From: Tieghemiomyces parasiticus
Taxonomy: Eukaryota; Kickxellomycota; Dimargaritomycetes; Dimargaritales; Dimargaritaceae
Length of the DNA stretch: 64,000 nucleotides
Direction of reading: 5' to 3'
Assembly (NCBI GenBank): GCA_027575765.1
Contig: JANBPT010000033.1
Coordinates: forward strand, 37,976 to 101,975
Of this stretch, positions 10,671-20,189 are shown in pieces. The notes under the pieces were generated by a model, which had not been told where the DNA came from, did no database searches, and was given only the letters and a program-made list of their open reading frames with translations. A program made the position numbers and the translations under genes. Numbering within the stretch: position 1 is the first letter of the stretch; every line of letters starts with the position of its first letter.

Positions 10671-13600
10671 TCACACCTCGTGCTTCGAGGCCTCAATGAC
10701 CAATTGTAGCGGGTGGACCATCTCGAGGTGCTCGGCTAGCTCGTTGAGGGACCCGAACTCCGGGGCCTGGCAACCCGTAACCTGACAGCGAAATACCTGC
10801 AGGGCGATCGAGGTCTCAGGGACTGGAGGCGGTGGAGGAAGGGCCGGGACTGAGGCCGCAATGGGCTCAGGGTTCGCTTTAGAGGAGGGTGTCGGGAAGT
10901 CGTCCGTGATGACCGGTGCGGGTGACACAACGGGGGTGGCGGCGGCAGTGGAAGTGACGGCAGGGACGATGGCGGTGGCCCGAGGCAGCTTAGCTACTTC
11001 GGCAGTGTAGGCGGCCACCACGGACGCCCGACTAGCCGGCGACAACGCTGTGCCCAAACCCTGGCGAAGGGATGACTGCAGGTGCGGGCTGATACTATCC
11101 AGTACCGACGGGCGCGACTTGAAAAACTCTTCGTAATTGGACGGATGGAAGGTGCGGTCGATCTTTTCGGCCAGTTCCTTGCTCGAAAGTCGCACGCTAG
11201 CCAAGGTGGACTTGCGGTCAGCCTGGGTGGACACAGCAGACGGGCTGGGCTTCGAGCTAGGTTTGACGGGTGCTGCCTTCCCGGGTTTTGCCGGGGCCCG
11301 CGGGGTGGCCGATTTGACCTTGGCCTTAGTCTTGGTTCGGGAGGGGGCGGATTTTGGGATTGGTTTTGGGGTGGCCGGAGCAGCGGTCGTTTTCACCGTC
11401 GGTGCCTTGGGAGCGGGCGACTTGCGCGCCGGCGGGGTAGCCACGGATGGTGGCAGCGGGACGGTGGCTGCGCCCGGGGTAGCGGCAGCGGTGACAGCAA
11501 CAACCGTACTGGCCGGGGTGGGTAGCAGGACCATGGACGGGGAGGGCGAGTCGGTCAGAGTGGCCGATGGGACGGGTTTACAAGCTGGGGTGGGCGTGGC
11601 GGGGACAGCGGGGGTAACTGGTGTCAACTTCGGGGAGGTGGGCTGCGAGTGCGGATAGGCCCGGTCCAGCGGGGGCGGAAGGGCTGATGGGAGGCCGACG
11701 GTGGCCGTCAGGCTACGAGCCAGCGGGGCGGTGATCGGCCGGGTGGGGGATGGAGCGGACGAAGCGGCCGGAGTGGCAGCCGGCGTCGGGGCCATCTGGT
11801 GCGTGTGCAGACGGTGGTACTGCAGACCATTGGCATTCTTGTACTTCTTGCGACAGCCCGCCTCGGGACACTTGTAGGGCTTCTCCTCGCACAGCGTCTC
11901 GTTGATGCTACCGTCCGGCGCCGGAAAGAAGTGGGCCGCCGAGCCTTTGGAGTGGAAGATGTGGTACTGTAGGCCATTCACATTCTTGTACGTGCGGTAG
12001 CAGCCGTTCATGGCGCAGCAGTAGGGCCGGGCCCCTGGGGCCTTAAGGCGCGGATCGTCACCGTGGGCGGCCCGTGCGTGTTGCACGAGCAGGGGCGCAT
12101 TGCGGAATGCCTCTTTGCAGTCCTCCAGAGCGCATCCGTAGAGCGAGAGGTTGAGCTCATCCAGCCGCTGACGGAGCTGCTGGTCCTCCTCGCTCGCGAC
12201 CTCCGGCGATTTTTTAGTACCCTCGCCGGGTGACGACGGCTCAGCCGGGGCTGGACTGGACACGCTCTCCGGGGTACGAGTCACCACGTCAGCAGCGGGA
12301 GGCGGTGAGGTGGCCGGAAGGGTCGGTGGTGGGGGTGATTGCACGGCGGTCACCACTGCCGATGCCACTTTCTTCTTAGGCTTCAGTCTCTTCGGCTTCT
12401 GGACTCTCGGTTTTGTCTTCGCCTCGTCGTTCGCCGCCTCGCTCTGCTCCTGCTCCATACTAGCCAGAGCGCGACTGAGGATATCGGCCAGGTCGGAACC
12501 TTTACCCCACGGATTCGGGGTGCGGCTACCGGAGGCGCCCAGGATACCGGCGGCGTCAAACAGGTCAACGCTCTTGGGCGGCGCAAAGTTCAGCTGGGTA
12601 GACAGGTCCAGGGCGTCGAGACCGGGGTTCACACAGTCCAGTTCATCGCCCAGGAGGCTGTCCAATGTAAATCCAGTGGCGGCGTCGCCCGGGCCCTGGT
12701 CCCCCAGGCTCTGCAGTAGACTATCCAGGGTCACATCAAAATCCGACGCCGTCCCTTCCGCGAAAAGCGACTGGAAAGAAGCGTTCCAGTTTGCATCCGG
12801 TGGCGGGAGCTCGGCAGGTAGGGAGATATCGGGTAACGGGAGCAGCTCTAAATCGGACACCGTTGTAGGAAGAGGGACGGGAAGGCTGGTGTTGGGCAGG
12901 ATAGGAAGCGTGGCATGGGGGAGGGCAGGTGGGCCCACTGGCGTGAACTGGATTGGTGGGCGCGCAGGAGCCCGGATCAGAGGTCGGATGGCCAGGGGGG
13001 CAGGTCGTTCGGTTGGACGGGAGGTGGTCTCGGTGGGTTTAGGCCGTTTGGTCGGGGGCAATCCCACCATGACCGTTGCCGGGGTGGCAATCGGGTCGTC
13101 AATAGACCGCTTATGACCACGCCCCTGTCGCCGCTGCTCGCGGGTGAGCTGGCGCCAGCGATTCCGACAGTGAACTCCTGGACGGGCTGGGAAGTGGCGG
13201 GCCGCAATTCGCTGCCACTGGCTGCCCAGCTCGGCCACGGCGGCCAACAGACGGGTATCGTCAGCGACCGTCCATGTATTTCGGTCGATGGCCGGATCCA
13301 GGGCTTCGCGCCACCGCTTGGCGCATTGGTCGTCGGTGCGGCCCTCAATCATGCGGGCGATTCGACTCCACTGATGGCCGTACCGCTCGACGGCGTGGCC
13401 TAGGATTAGGTCTTCCTGGCGCGTCCAAGCGCCGCGGCGGAGAGCCGGGTCCAGTGACTGATTCCAGCGCTTGCGACAGCTCTTGTTGCCGCGACCGGGC
13501 ACACACGCGGCGATGGCCGGCCACTGCTCCGTGTTGGCTCCGTAGTGCTCCACGGCTTGGCGCAGGGCAGCATCCTCACCCGGGGTCCAGGGAGTGCGGA

Positions 13601-14196
13601 CGATGACAGGAGTACCGGCGCGTGTGGACGAAGTCGAGCTGGGTATCCGGTCGGGATCGCCGACCTGCGGCGCGATGTCGCCATCTGGCTCAACAGCCAG
13701 GGTTGGTAGGAGGCCGACGGGCGTCGATGGGGGCGCGGCGGCTGGACGGGCAACATTGTCTGTCAAAGGGGCGGCCATCGTAGCTGTGGGGTCCGTGTGT
13801 CCGGCCAGTCCCACGTCAAACGTACCGTTGATAAGGGCGGCCAGTAGGTTTCGCTGGTCCAGGTTCAGAGGCTGGCTAGCCGGCAGCGTGGGCTGGCTGG
13901 CAGTCAGCTGCTCGAGAAACTCGTTGAGGAGGCTGAGCTCATCACCCGACTCCTCCCGGTCGCCTGTGGGCGACGGAAACGCGGGAGACTCCGGTGCCTG
14001 CAGTCAGGTAGGACGGTAATGCAATCGGCCCCAAACTGTGAGTCAGAAAGAGCTAAAGCAGTTGGGTGAACCGGCGTCCGGCAGCAGACAAAAAAATGTA
14101 TACAAGGTCATGCTATTCAAACCATTACCGCACCTGGGCGGTGGCACCGACAGATTAGGCTGGTTGCCAGGCTCATGCGGCATCACTTACCTGCAT
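10671..14196 (-). CDS. Large transcription factor: three Myb repeats plus Sfp1/JAZF1-like C2H2 fingers
   Basis: This is a probable nuclear DNA-binding regulator of about 1110 residues. Exon 1 is a mini-exon, 14196-14191 (Met-Gln), followed by a GTAAGT donor; exon 2 is 13997-10671. Residues about 135-295 hold three consecutive Myb/SANT repeats with the spaced tryptophans (PWTPGEDAAL; GAWTRQEDLIL; NTWTVADDTRLL), as in Myb, Reb1 or Bas1-type proteins. Residues about 620-735 contain one C2H2-like finger and two near-identical fingers of the form C-x4-C with YKN-x-NGLQYH, the signature of Sfp1/JAZF1. A fourth finger (CQVTGCQAPEFGSLNEL) lies near the C-terminus, around residue 1071. The rest is low-complexity Pro/Ala/Thr/Ser with a basic PKRLKPKKKV patch. 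The mini-exon start is inferred from splice signals and phase. Targets cannot be read from sequence. Confidence 0.85.
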
Positions 14197-15832
14197 GGTC
14201 TGATTTGTACTGTAAAGCATTACGTGCTATATCCGAACCGGGACAGAGTATACTAGGGCTGGTGAAGCTGGGCCCATGGACGTGCGGCGTCGGGGGTTTA
14301 GCAAGTGGGGGAAGCTACGGGTGACTAATTGACAGTTGAACGATCAGTCCGAGGGATAAGGAGCCAGGGTTGATTCGTGGTGGTCCCCCGGATATTATGA
14401 ACTGTTAGGGGGAGAGAGACACGTGGGCTGGATCCCTTAGTGGACGACGTATGATCTTGTGCGAAAGGGTGGCCAGACCGGATCGCTTAGGTGGGGGCTA
14501 ACAGGGTTGTATCGACACAGGGACAGTCGTGCCTGCTAAATGAAGGTTAATAGATGAACTATGGCAGACACAGGGATTCGACAAAAGTCGGCAAGTGGTG
14601 GGCAAAAACAAGAAAAAAAAGACTGGTCATGCCAAAGATAGTCTCTATAGGCACAAGAGGCTAACCCAGGCTAGGTGGTGAAAAAAAAAAGAAAAAGAAA
14701 AATGAAATTGTGAGCAGTCCGGTCAAAGGTGCGTGCGTGGGATGTGTGTGTGACCCTCACCCGCCCATTGCCTCCCCCCAGCTATTAGCTTTCCTTCCCT
14801 TACTTTTTCCACTCCGCCATGAAAGGTTGTTTATTACTGGAGCAAGACTAGAGGTTGGTGGGCTGGATGAAAGGCTAGGAAGACTTATGCAGTAGGACGT
14901 GGTCGTCGCGGTGGGTCCCAACTAGCCACGTCCACCACCTTGCACTCATTCAGCAGTCGCCCACACCAATCGCCTGACTACGCTTGGGAGCCGTTCCGAA
15001 TGGCACCGCTTGGTCCGACGAGCTCTTGGACAATAATTCGATTGTTGACATCCAGTGGTTGCTAGTGACCAGCTCCTTGGCGCCTCCCCCCTCCCCTCGC
15101 CCCTGCTGTTTATGGTGTAGGAGCTGTACCGGCGTTGACCGCCACTTTTTCGAACTCCTGCAGCCAAAACCTAGGACAACACAGGCACGCTAAATTGTCT
15201 GATACACACCTCACCGACTGTCGCGGTGATGTCACGGCTTTCTTCCTCCCCCCTAGACAATCCCCATTCACCTTCCTGGCCGATGGAACCTGTGCCTTTG
15301 ACTGTACCACACTAACCGTAGACGACCGTTCTACCTACTCAGATGTTCCGCCGGCCAAGGGAATTGCAGGATTTGGCAACAGGATTAAGTCATAGCAGCT
15401 CAGCCGACGGCGACACTAGTCACGGCACCGCTCAGTGTCAGGCCAGATAAATTCCCATAGCTCCACTCGGTCCAATGCCAACATACTGTAGCACAATTTG
15501 CCTTTTCAAACTTAGCTCCAAATCCATTGAGACGCTTCCAAACCCCCAGGTCAAATTGGTGACTGCGGACCTGGCTTGGACTCACACAGTGGTGCAACCA
15601 CTGAGGGCCTTGCGCACGTCACCAGCGTATTAACGAGCCGGGAAGAGTCGGCTAAACGAACAAGATACTTTATGGAACAGAGGGCTAAAATGAATCAGCA
15701 GAGTATGGTGGCGTGAGAGGTAGGGGGGAGGAGGGGTAGGGACCTATATGAAAACGTGGGAGGTAAGTATCCTGGTACGAAACAGGGAAGCCGGGGTCCT
15801 TCGATGGCCATTGGCAATCTATGAGGTCCTAA
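14197..15832. other. Intergenic region without a supported gene
   Basis: About 1.6 kb lie between the start of the Myb/C2H2 factor and the 3' end of the PP2C gene. There are A-rich runs near 14614-14622 and 14681-14703 and a pyrimidine-rich stretch near 14755-14815. The open frames are short and overlap one another on both strands; none has a convincing protein character. Confidence 0.4.
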
Positions 15833-17566
15833 CTACTCGTTCAGAAAGATCACGGTCACCGTAATGTCGTCTCGGTAGCGCCGGCTACTGGGGGAGGGGA
15901 TGGCCAGAAGGCGGGCAATTACATCCGGGTCGTCGCCGCCGAAGGCCTTGCGGATCAGGTGGGTGGCGGCATTATCGTCTTTGAGGGCGACAGGGCCGAA
16001 CCGCGGGTCGGGTTGGGCGTAGATCCGCGACTCCCAAAACTCGGCCACAGCCTGGACCACCTCGGCGTTACTCAGTTCGTCGTAGAGGCCGTCGGAGGCC
16101 ACCACGATAAACTTATCGCGCGGGCTAAGTGGCCGGTCCGTCACCACGGGTGTGGCCGTCACGTACGGCGGGGTGAGGTAGTGTGGCGGGGTGGCTCTGC
16201 GCCCAGGGAACTGTGAAGGGTAGATTGTGCGCTGGATCGACTCGGACCACTTGTAACGCGCGTCGCCGAAGGCCCGTGTGGGCATCAGAGAGCCCAGGAT
16301 ACGACCCTTGCTGATGACCGTGTGTTCCTCACCAGGGTGCTCAGCGTAGAGGCGCTTCAGTTCGGCGACATTGTGTGCCGTCTGGTCGGTGCTCAGCGGG
16401 GTAGCTGTCCACAGGCCCGTACTGCCGTCGAGACTGCCGAGCACCGCACGGCTGTCCCCGGTGCACGCCACGCTGACCTGCCGCCGGGTGGTATCCAGGG
16501 CGGCCACCAGGCCGCATGACCCGGCCATGGCTGGCAGTAGGGCCTCTTTCATACGCTCTGGGTGCTTGATGGCCTCCTGCAACGAACCCTCGATAAGTTC
16601 CGTGTCCATGGTGATGAATCCTTTGGTCAGGGCGGCACGAATTACGTGCTCGGCACCGGGGTCGTCGTTGAGGAGGGCCGGGTCGACGCGGGTAGCCTCC
16701 GATGTCTCGAGAATTGAAGCGGCGGCGGCCACGACTGGCGCATCAGAAAGGACACCATCCTTACTACCCGTATGGGCCCAGGCCAAGGCACGATCGATAT
16801 GTTTGGGCAGTTCGCTGGCCAAGCGGCGCGAGCACTGGAACCCCGAATGTCCGTCGAACACACCAAACAGCAGCCACCGACCGGCAGCGTCCATGGCCCC
16901 GTTCTCAGCCAGTGGTAGGCTCCATTGCTGATGGTAGTCTTCGATGGGGCTGTTCGACGCCACCTGGTTCGTGTCATAGCGCCGCACCAGTCGTGAGGCG
17001 GAGGGCAAGATCACCGACTGCTGGTGGCCGGTGAGTCGGGCCTCGACTTCCGCAGTCGGTAGGGGGTCGAATTGGGTGAGCCGCTTCTTAAGCTGGTAGC
17101 GCCAGGCCCGAATATTCTCCTCGTTGTCGTCAGCCACGGCGGACCGTACGGAGATGTCTGCGGCAGCACGGCCTAGGGGGATAGTGATGGCATCGGCAGC
17201 CTCTAGAGTGCGGGTGGCACCGCCACTGGTGTAGAGGTGAGCCAGGTATGCTGCGGCGCAGCCCACAACCAGAGTTCCGGCAAACAGGTAAGGCCGCTGG
17301 GACATTGGTGACGGGGCGGGTGGGGATTTCACTTTGGTGCCAGTGGCAACGCCGCGGCGAGGCGTGGAGAGGGCCGCGCGTTTCGGCTGGCCATCACTAA
17401 CTACTGCGGGCATATGATGCACTGGAAAGGCGGGACGATACGAACGGCAGGGCGGAGCGAACAAGGCACGATGCGGCGCCAACGAAGGGTGACGGAGTAG
17501 AGTGGTAGTGAGTGGTCGGATGGTATTCACGGAAGGTATCCGCAAAAGAGAACACGTTGCTAGCAT
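15833..17566 (-). CDS. Mitochondrial PP2C-type phosphatase (pyruvate dehydrogenase phosphatase-like)
   Basis: A single exon encodes 577 residues. The protein is predicted to dephosphorylate mitochondrial substrates, most likely the E1-alpha subunit of pyruvate dehydrogenase, as in fungal Ptc5/PDP proteins. The N-terminus is rich in Arg, Ser and Thr without acidic residues (a mitochondrial presequence), and residues about 92-111 (PYLFAGTLVVGCAAAYLAHL) form one membrane segment. The PP2C metal-binding motifs are intact: GVFDGHSGFQC, VACTGDSRAVLG, VVASDGLYDELSNAEVV, and a C-terminal RDDITVTVIFLNE. The GRILGSLMPTRAFGDARYKW block is characteristic of the PDP/Ptc5 branch. The start is the first ATG of the frame and gives the expected presequence. 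Assignment to PDP rather than another mitochondrial PP2C rests on motif recall. Confidence 0.9.
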   Translation of the reverse strand: MLATCSLLRIPSVNTIRPLTTTLLRHPSLAPHRALFAPPCRSYRPAFPVHHMPAVVSDGQPKRAALSTPRRGVATGTKVKSPPAPSPMSQRPYLFAGTLVVGCAAAYLAHLYTSGGATRTLEAADAITIPLGRAAADISVRSAVADDNEENIRAWRYQLKKRLTQFDPLPTAEVEARLTGHQQSVILPSASRLVRRYDTNQVASNSPIEDYHQQWSLPLAENGAMDAAGRWLLFGVFDGHSGFQCSRRLASELPKHIDRALAWAHTGSKDGVLSDAPVVAAAASILETSEATRVDPALLNDDPGAEHVIRAALTKGFITMDTELIEGSLQEAIKHPERMKEALLPAMAGSCGLVAALDTTRRQVSVACTGDSRAVLGSLDGSTGLWTATPLSTDQTAHNVAELKRLYAEHPGEEHTVISKGRILGSLMPTRAFGDARYKWSESIQRTIYPSQFPGRRATPPHYLTPPYVTATPVVTDRPLSPRDKFIVVASDGLYDELSNAEVVQAVAEFWESRIYAQPDPRFGPVALKDDNAATHLIRKAFGGDDPDVIARLLAIPSPSSRRYRDDITVTVIFLNE

Positions 17567-18197
17567 GGCGATGAGGGTGGGGATGGCGGGGGCGGGCGGG
17601 CGATGGGACTGTCGGTCAAGGGGTCAGAAAGGCGGTGGATACTGGACGACAGCTGGGCAGCCAAGAGAGAATTGAAATCAAGGAGGACCAGTCGGGATCA
17701 TCGGGCTAACTCGACCACTAGGGTGTGCGTGTATGCACTCTCGGCCAATGGCGGAGGAATGGTGGCCGACCACCAGTCCCGTCGAGCGCGTTACATCGCT
17801 GCCCTTTAGCAGCCTAAACCTTCCCTATTGCTGGGGTGAACTCACTCAGGTACCTCCCCGCTGACCTGGCATGGAGGTGGACTGTATGGTTGCGTGGCTT
17901 CAAGTCGTCTTAGAAAGGGGTGAGAACGCTCGCAGTCCTATAGACCCCAGGGTGGGGAATCATAAATGTCAACAAGACCATTAGAATTTAATGACAGATG
18001 GCTGGATTGCACTGAGTTCGATTGTAATGCTTTGCTGGACCCCATTACCCCTCCCTCCTACTAGATCTGGGTCCTAAACCTCCCGTCAACCAGGCGCGGA
18101 GTCTCGATCGACCCACTGGCGTCTTTTCGCCTCATCTTTACCTGCTCCGCTTTCCTGTTCGGTTGTTAGCTGCCGGTCCTTAACCTCACCCTGCACC
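17567..18197. other. Promoter side of the PP2C gene; no gene seen
   Basis: Upstream of the minus-strand phosphatase. The first part is purine-rich on the plus strand (pyrimidine-rich leader on the gene's strand). Nothing else recognisable is present until the small ORF at 18198. Confidence 0.4.
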
Positions 18198-18347
18198 ATG
18201 CAGAAGACCGACATAGTTACACCCGGCGGCGGAGCTGGCATACCACGAAAACTCGAGGCGGAGGTGTCAGCTCTCCAACGGCCACGCTACACTAACACCC
18301 TATGCGCAACACTTGGCAATCTAAAAACGGAAGTGCCAGGGTGTTAG
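18198..18347 (+). CDS. Possible small protein of 49 residues (weak)
   Basis: A short open frame starts MQKTDIVTPGGGAGIPRKLE and ends with a TAG. It follows a pyrimidine-rich stretch (about 18115-18197) and a CACC context before the ATG, the arrangement seen at real starts in this window. The protein resembles nothing I know. Its 3' end coincides with the right arm of an inverted repeat (18291-18301 against 18338-18348), and the stop codon lies inside that arm. It may be a real small ORF, a first exon, or chance. Confidence 0.25.
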   Translation: MQKTDIVTPGGGAGIPRKLEAEVSALQRPRYTNTLCATLGNLKTEVPGC

Positions 18348-18348
18348 T
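18291..18348. repeat. Inverted repeat, 11-bp arms, 36-base loop
   Basis: ACTAACACCCT at 18291-18301 is exactly the reverse complement of AGGGTGTTAGT at 18338-18348. The pair could form a hairpin in RNA or be the site of a dimeric DNA-binding protein. It overlaps the end of the small ORF. Confidence 0.6.
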
Positions 18349-19529
18349 ATTTACCCGTGGCCAGCTATCCTCTCTGCAGGCCCTGAGGCTTTCCCTCGTC
18401 CAAATTTAGATATTCATGCCATCTGTTGTCTATTCAAGTGTCGCGGCCCCAAAGGTTTCAGCGTTCATCCTCCAACGAGAGCTAACTATGGATAGACGAG
18501 ATTGTACAACCAGGTGGACTCGATTTACAGCAATGAACTGACATGGTAGTTAACATCAGTACAAATGTTGGTATTTTATTCCGGCATCAAAATACACCCC
18601 AAATCATTCGCATCAAAATGGCGCATGGGAAACCAGTAGGCTCCTAAACCGAGCATACGGCCCTGCCATCCCCCGCTCGTATTACGTTAAGTCCCTACCC
18701 GGTGGGCAGTCGGCTGTCGACGTCCAGATGTTTACGCTACCATAGTAGCCGGCGGAGATAAAGAGTGGCGCAGGAACGGGTTCCACAGGGGCTGCACAAT
18801 CGTTGGTCGCCACCCCATTCGACTTCGGATCCCATCCCGTATTCTGCTCCGGACCCCCCTCACCCATCCCGTCTCTATTTTTCTGTTTACGAGTCTTGCC
18901 ATGCCACATTGACCAGGAAAGTGTCCAATGTTGTGACGTTTCCGCCAATACCATATCCCCCTTCCGTCCGAGGCGGCGCCGTTTGCTACCAGACGTCATA
19001 CCGGTCTGTGTGACTCCCAGCCTTCTAGGAAAACAATAAGAGAGCCACCGCTCGTAGCCGCCACTCGTAACCACCCTCCATCTGGTCCGTTAGGTCGTGA
19101 AGGCTGAGATCGAGAAGGGTGGGTCAGCCATATACCACACTCCTCGCATTGGCTACCGCCCATTGTGGCGGAGGCCTTGTACCACCGCTAGTTACTCAAC
19201 CGACCCCGGCTGGGCTGAACGATATCCCAGTGCCCACGACGGCGGGGTCTAACTGACCCCCTCCCCACTCACTTACCCAGATAGTGGGGCGACGTCGCCG
19301 TCCTAATCTCCTTCACCCTTCCCTGAACCCCTGCCATGGTGGGTTTCGGGATACCCCTACCCGCCCGCTGCTGTCTACGCTGGACCGGATCAGATATAAA
19401 AGAACGCGGCCTGGTCGGCTCTATTCCAGCTACCAGACACCACCGACCCCTCCACCGCATACACTTCCAATCCGTCTACCACTTTCCTCACCCAACCCGC
19501 ACCGCTCTCCCCACTGCCAGCGTATCACC
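18348..19529. other. Upstream region of the secreted double-psi-barrel-like gene
   Basis: No gene is supported here. The only clear element is the TATA box near 19393. Sequence from about 19435 to the ATG is pyrimidine- and CA-rich, the presumed 5' leader. Confidence 0.4.
19393..19402 (+). promoter_or_regulatory. TATA box of the secreted gene at 19530
   Basis: GATATAAAAG at 19392-19401 is a near-consensus TATA element about 130 bases upstream of the ATG at 19530. That fits a leader of about 100 bases. The position is read directly from sequence; activity is inferred. Confidence 0.6.
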
Positions 19530-20189
19530 ATGAAGATCACCGCCCTGTCCGCCACCGTCCTTGCCGTGGTCTCCACCCTGGCCGTCGTTTCTGCCTCCGG
19601 TACCTCCAATGACAACGAGCTTCGCAATTCTCTCATGGACGTGTGCCGTAGAAACCCCGGTAATACTTACTGTTTTGATCATCTCAAGAAGCAGCCGGGT
19701 ATCGTTCAGAAGACCAAGGTCGAGGCCCGTGTGAATCACGACGGGTCGTCCCAGTACACGGAGAGAACTCATAGTACCTTCAGTAGCACCAAGCCGGTGA
19801 GCTCTGCCTACGGATCTCACCAGAACCGGAACAACAACCGTCACCACGTTGATACCAACCATAACTCGAAATACCTCCGGCTCACCGTTCCGGAGAATAC
19901 CTTCCATGGCCAGGCCCAATACTGCCGGGGTGAGGGAGTCACTTCCTGTAATATCAAACTTAGCCCCAAATCCATGGGTGCCCTGATCAGCGAGGAGTTC
20001 TTCGGCCGTTATTCCAAGTCGAAGAATATGGAGATTGTGGTCGCCAGAGAGTCTCACCAGCCGTTGATCATCAAAGTCGTCGGGTTCCACCAAGGCCCTA
20101 AGAGCCAGGTGACCCTGACCGAGAAGGCCTTCAAGGAGCTGGCCTCCACTGAACTAGGCGTCGTGAACGTCAGCTGGTGGATCTTATAA
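19530..20189 (+). CDS. Secreted protein with RlpA/expansin-like double-psi beta-barrel-like C-terminus
   Basis: One exon encodes 219 residues. Residues 1-22 form a classical signal peptide (Lys2, then an Ala/Val/Leu core ending VSAS), so the protein is probably secreted or placed at the cell wall. A short Cys motif follows, C39-RRNPGNTY-C48. The middle is Asn/His/Ser-rich and disordered. The last ~95 residues, with FHGQAQYC, CNIKLSPKSMGALISEEFFG, VTLTEKAFKELAS and the closing GVVNVSWWIL, resemble the double-psi beta-barrel of RlpA, barwin and expansin-like proteins. That fold assignment is from pattern memory, and the canonical catalytic Asp is not evident. A strong TATA box suggests high regulated expression. 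The Cys motif recurs in the secreted gene at 25648. Confidence 0.8.
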   Translation: MKITALSATVLAVVSTLAVVSASGTSNDNELRNSLMDVCRRNPGNTYCFDHLKKQPGIVQKTKVEARVNHDGSSQYTERTHSTFSSTKPVSSAYGSHQNRNNNRHHVDTNHNSKYLRLTVPENTFHGQAQYCRGEGVTSCNIKLSPKSMGALISEEFFGRYSKSKNMEIVVARESHQPLIIKVVGFHQGPKSQVTLTEKAFKELASTELGVVNVSWWIL

